Source: Holosporales bacterium (GTDB taxonomy: Bacteria; Pseudomonadota; Alphaproteobacteria; BNTO01). From it: a stretch of 22,509 nt of DNA. Made by a program: the position numbers and the translations under genes. Shown here piece by piece: positions 22,501-22,509 of the stretch (position 1 is the stretch's first letter; each line of letters starts with the position of its first letter). The notes under the pieces were generated by a model, which searched no databases, was not told where the DNA came from, and saw only the letters and a program-made list of their open reading frames with translations. The stretch covers positions 1-22,509 of the forward strand of contig JAITOG010000115.1 in NCBI GenBank assembly GCA_031290075.1, written 5' to 3'.

Positions 22501-22509
22501 ATGTTTTTT

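Noticed and set aside
1..22509. CRISPR array, prophage or defence island
   Set aside because: No regularly spaced direct repeats, integrase, phage structural genes or defence-type nucleases were seen; the dispersed M1 and M2 repeats are irregularly placed and inverted.

Overview
The window is AT-rich chromosomal DNA from an alphaproteobacterium, probably one living inside a eukaryotic host (a Holosporales- or Rickettsiales-like symbiont is my best guess, from inference only). The pointers are an FtsZ ending in the alphaproteobacterial IPAFLRR tail, a recF-gyrB pair, a secreted ankyrin-repeat protein, a large unrecognised protein with a RING-like Cys/His cluster, strong A+T bias, and many decaying mobile-element remnants between housekeeping genes.

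Layout. Bases 1-219 hold the end of an unrecognised gene. Bases 235-518 are repeats. A plus-strand cluster follows: two M16 peptidase subunits (one without and one with the zinc motif) and hrcA. After a repeat patch, a minus-strand run holds hup, tRNA-Phe, tpiA and prfA (read right to left). A plus-strand unit of a CAU-anticodon tRNA and rodA faces a minus-strand block, secD-secF-recF-gyrB-NhaD-type antiporter, whose last two genes overlap by 8 bp. Beyond secD lie a sparse region with hairpins, the ankyrin gene, about 840 bp without a clear gene, ftsZ (minus), a repeat plus a transposase remnant, and a 457-residue unknown protein.

The most notable structure is a nested system of two small non-autonomous elements, named here M1 and M2. 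M2 (about 185 bp net) has terminal inverted repeats starting TAGACTT and is flanked by TA. M1 (about 94 bp) is a long imperfect palindrome with TATAC/GTATA ends. In two complete M2 copies M1 sits at two different TA sites, and each copy supplies the empty site for the other, which is internal evidence that M1 moved. A frameshifted C-terminal fragment of an IS5-family transposase at 20741-20954 is followed by a terminus very like the M2 ends, which suggests the family that mobilised M2. One M2 copy supplies the TAG stop codons of both convergent genes flanking it (rodA and the antiporter).

The housekeeping genes cover envelope growth and division (rodA, ftsZ), protein export (secDF), replication and repair (gyrB, recF, hup), translation (prfA, two tRNAs), glycolysis (tpiA), heat-shock control (hrcA), ion homeostasis (NhaD-type antiporter) and exported proteolysis (the M16 pair). 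I saw no CRISPR array, rRNA, phage module or recognisable defence system.
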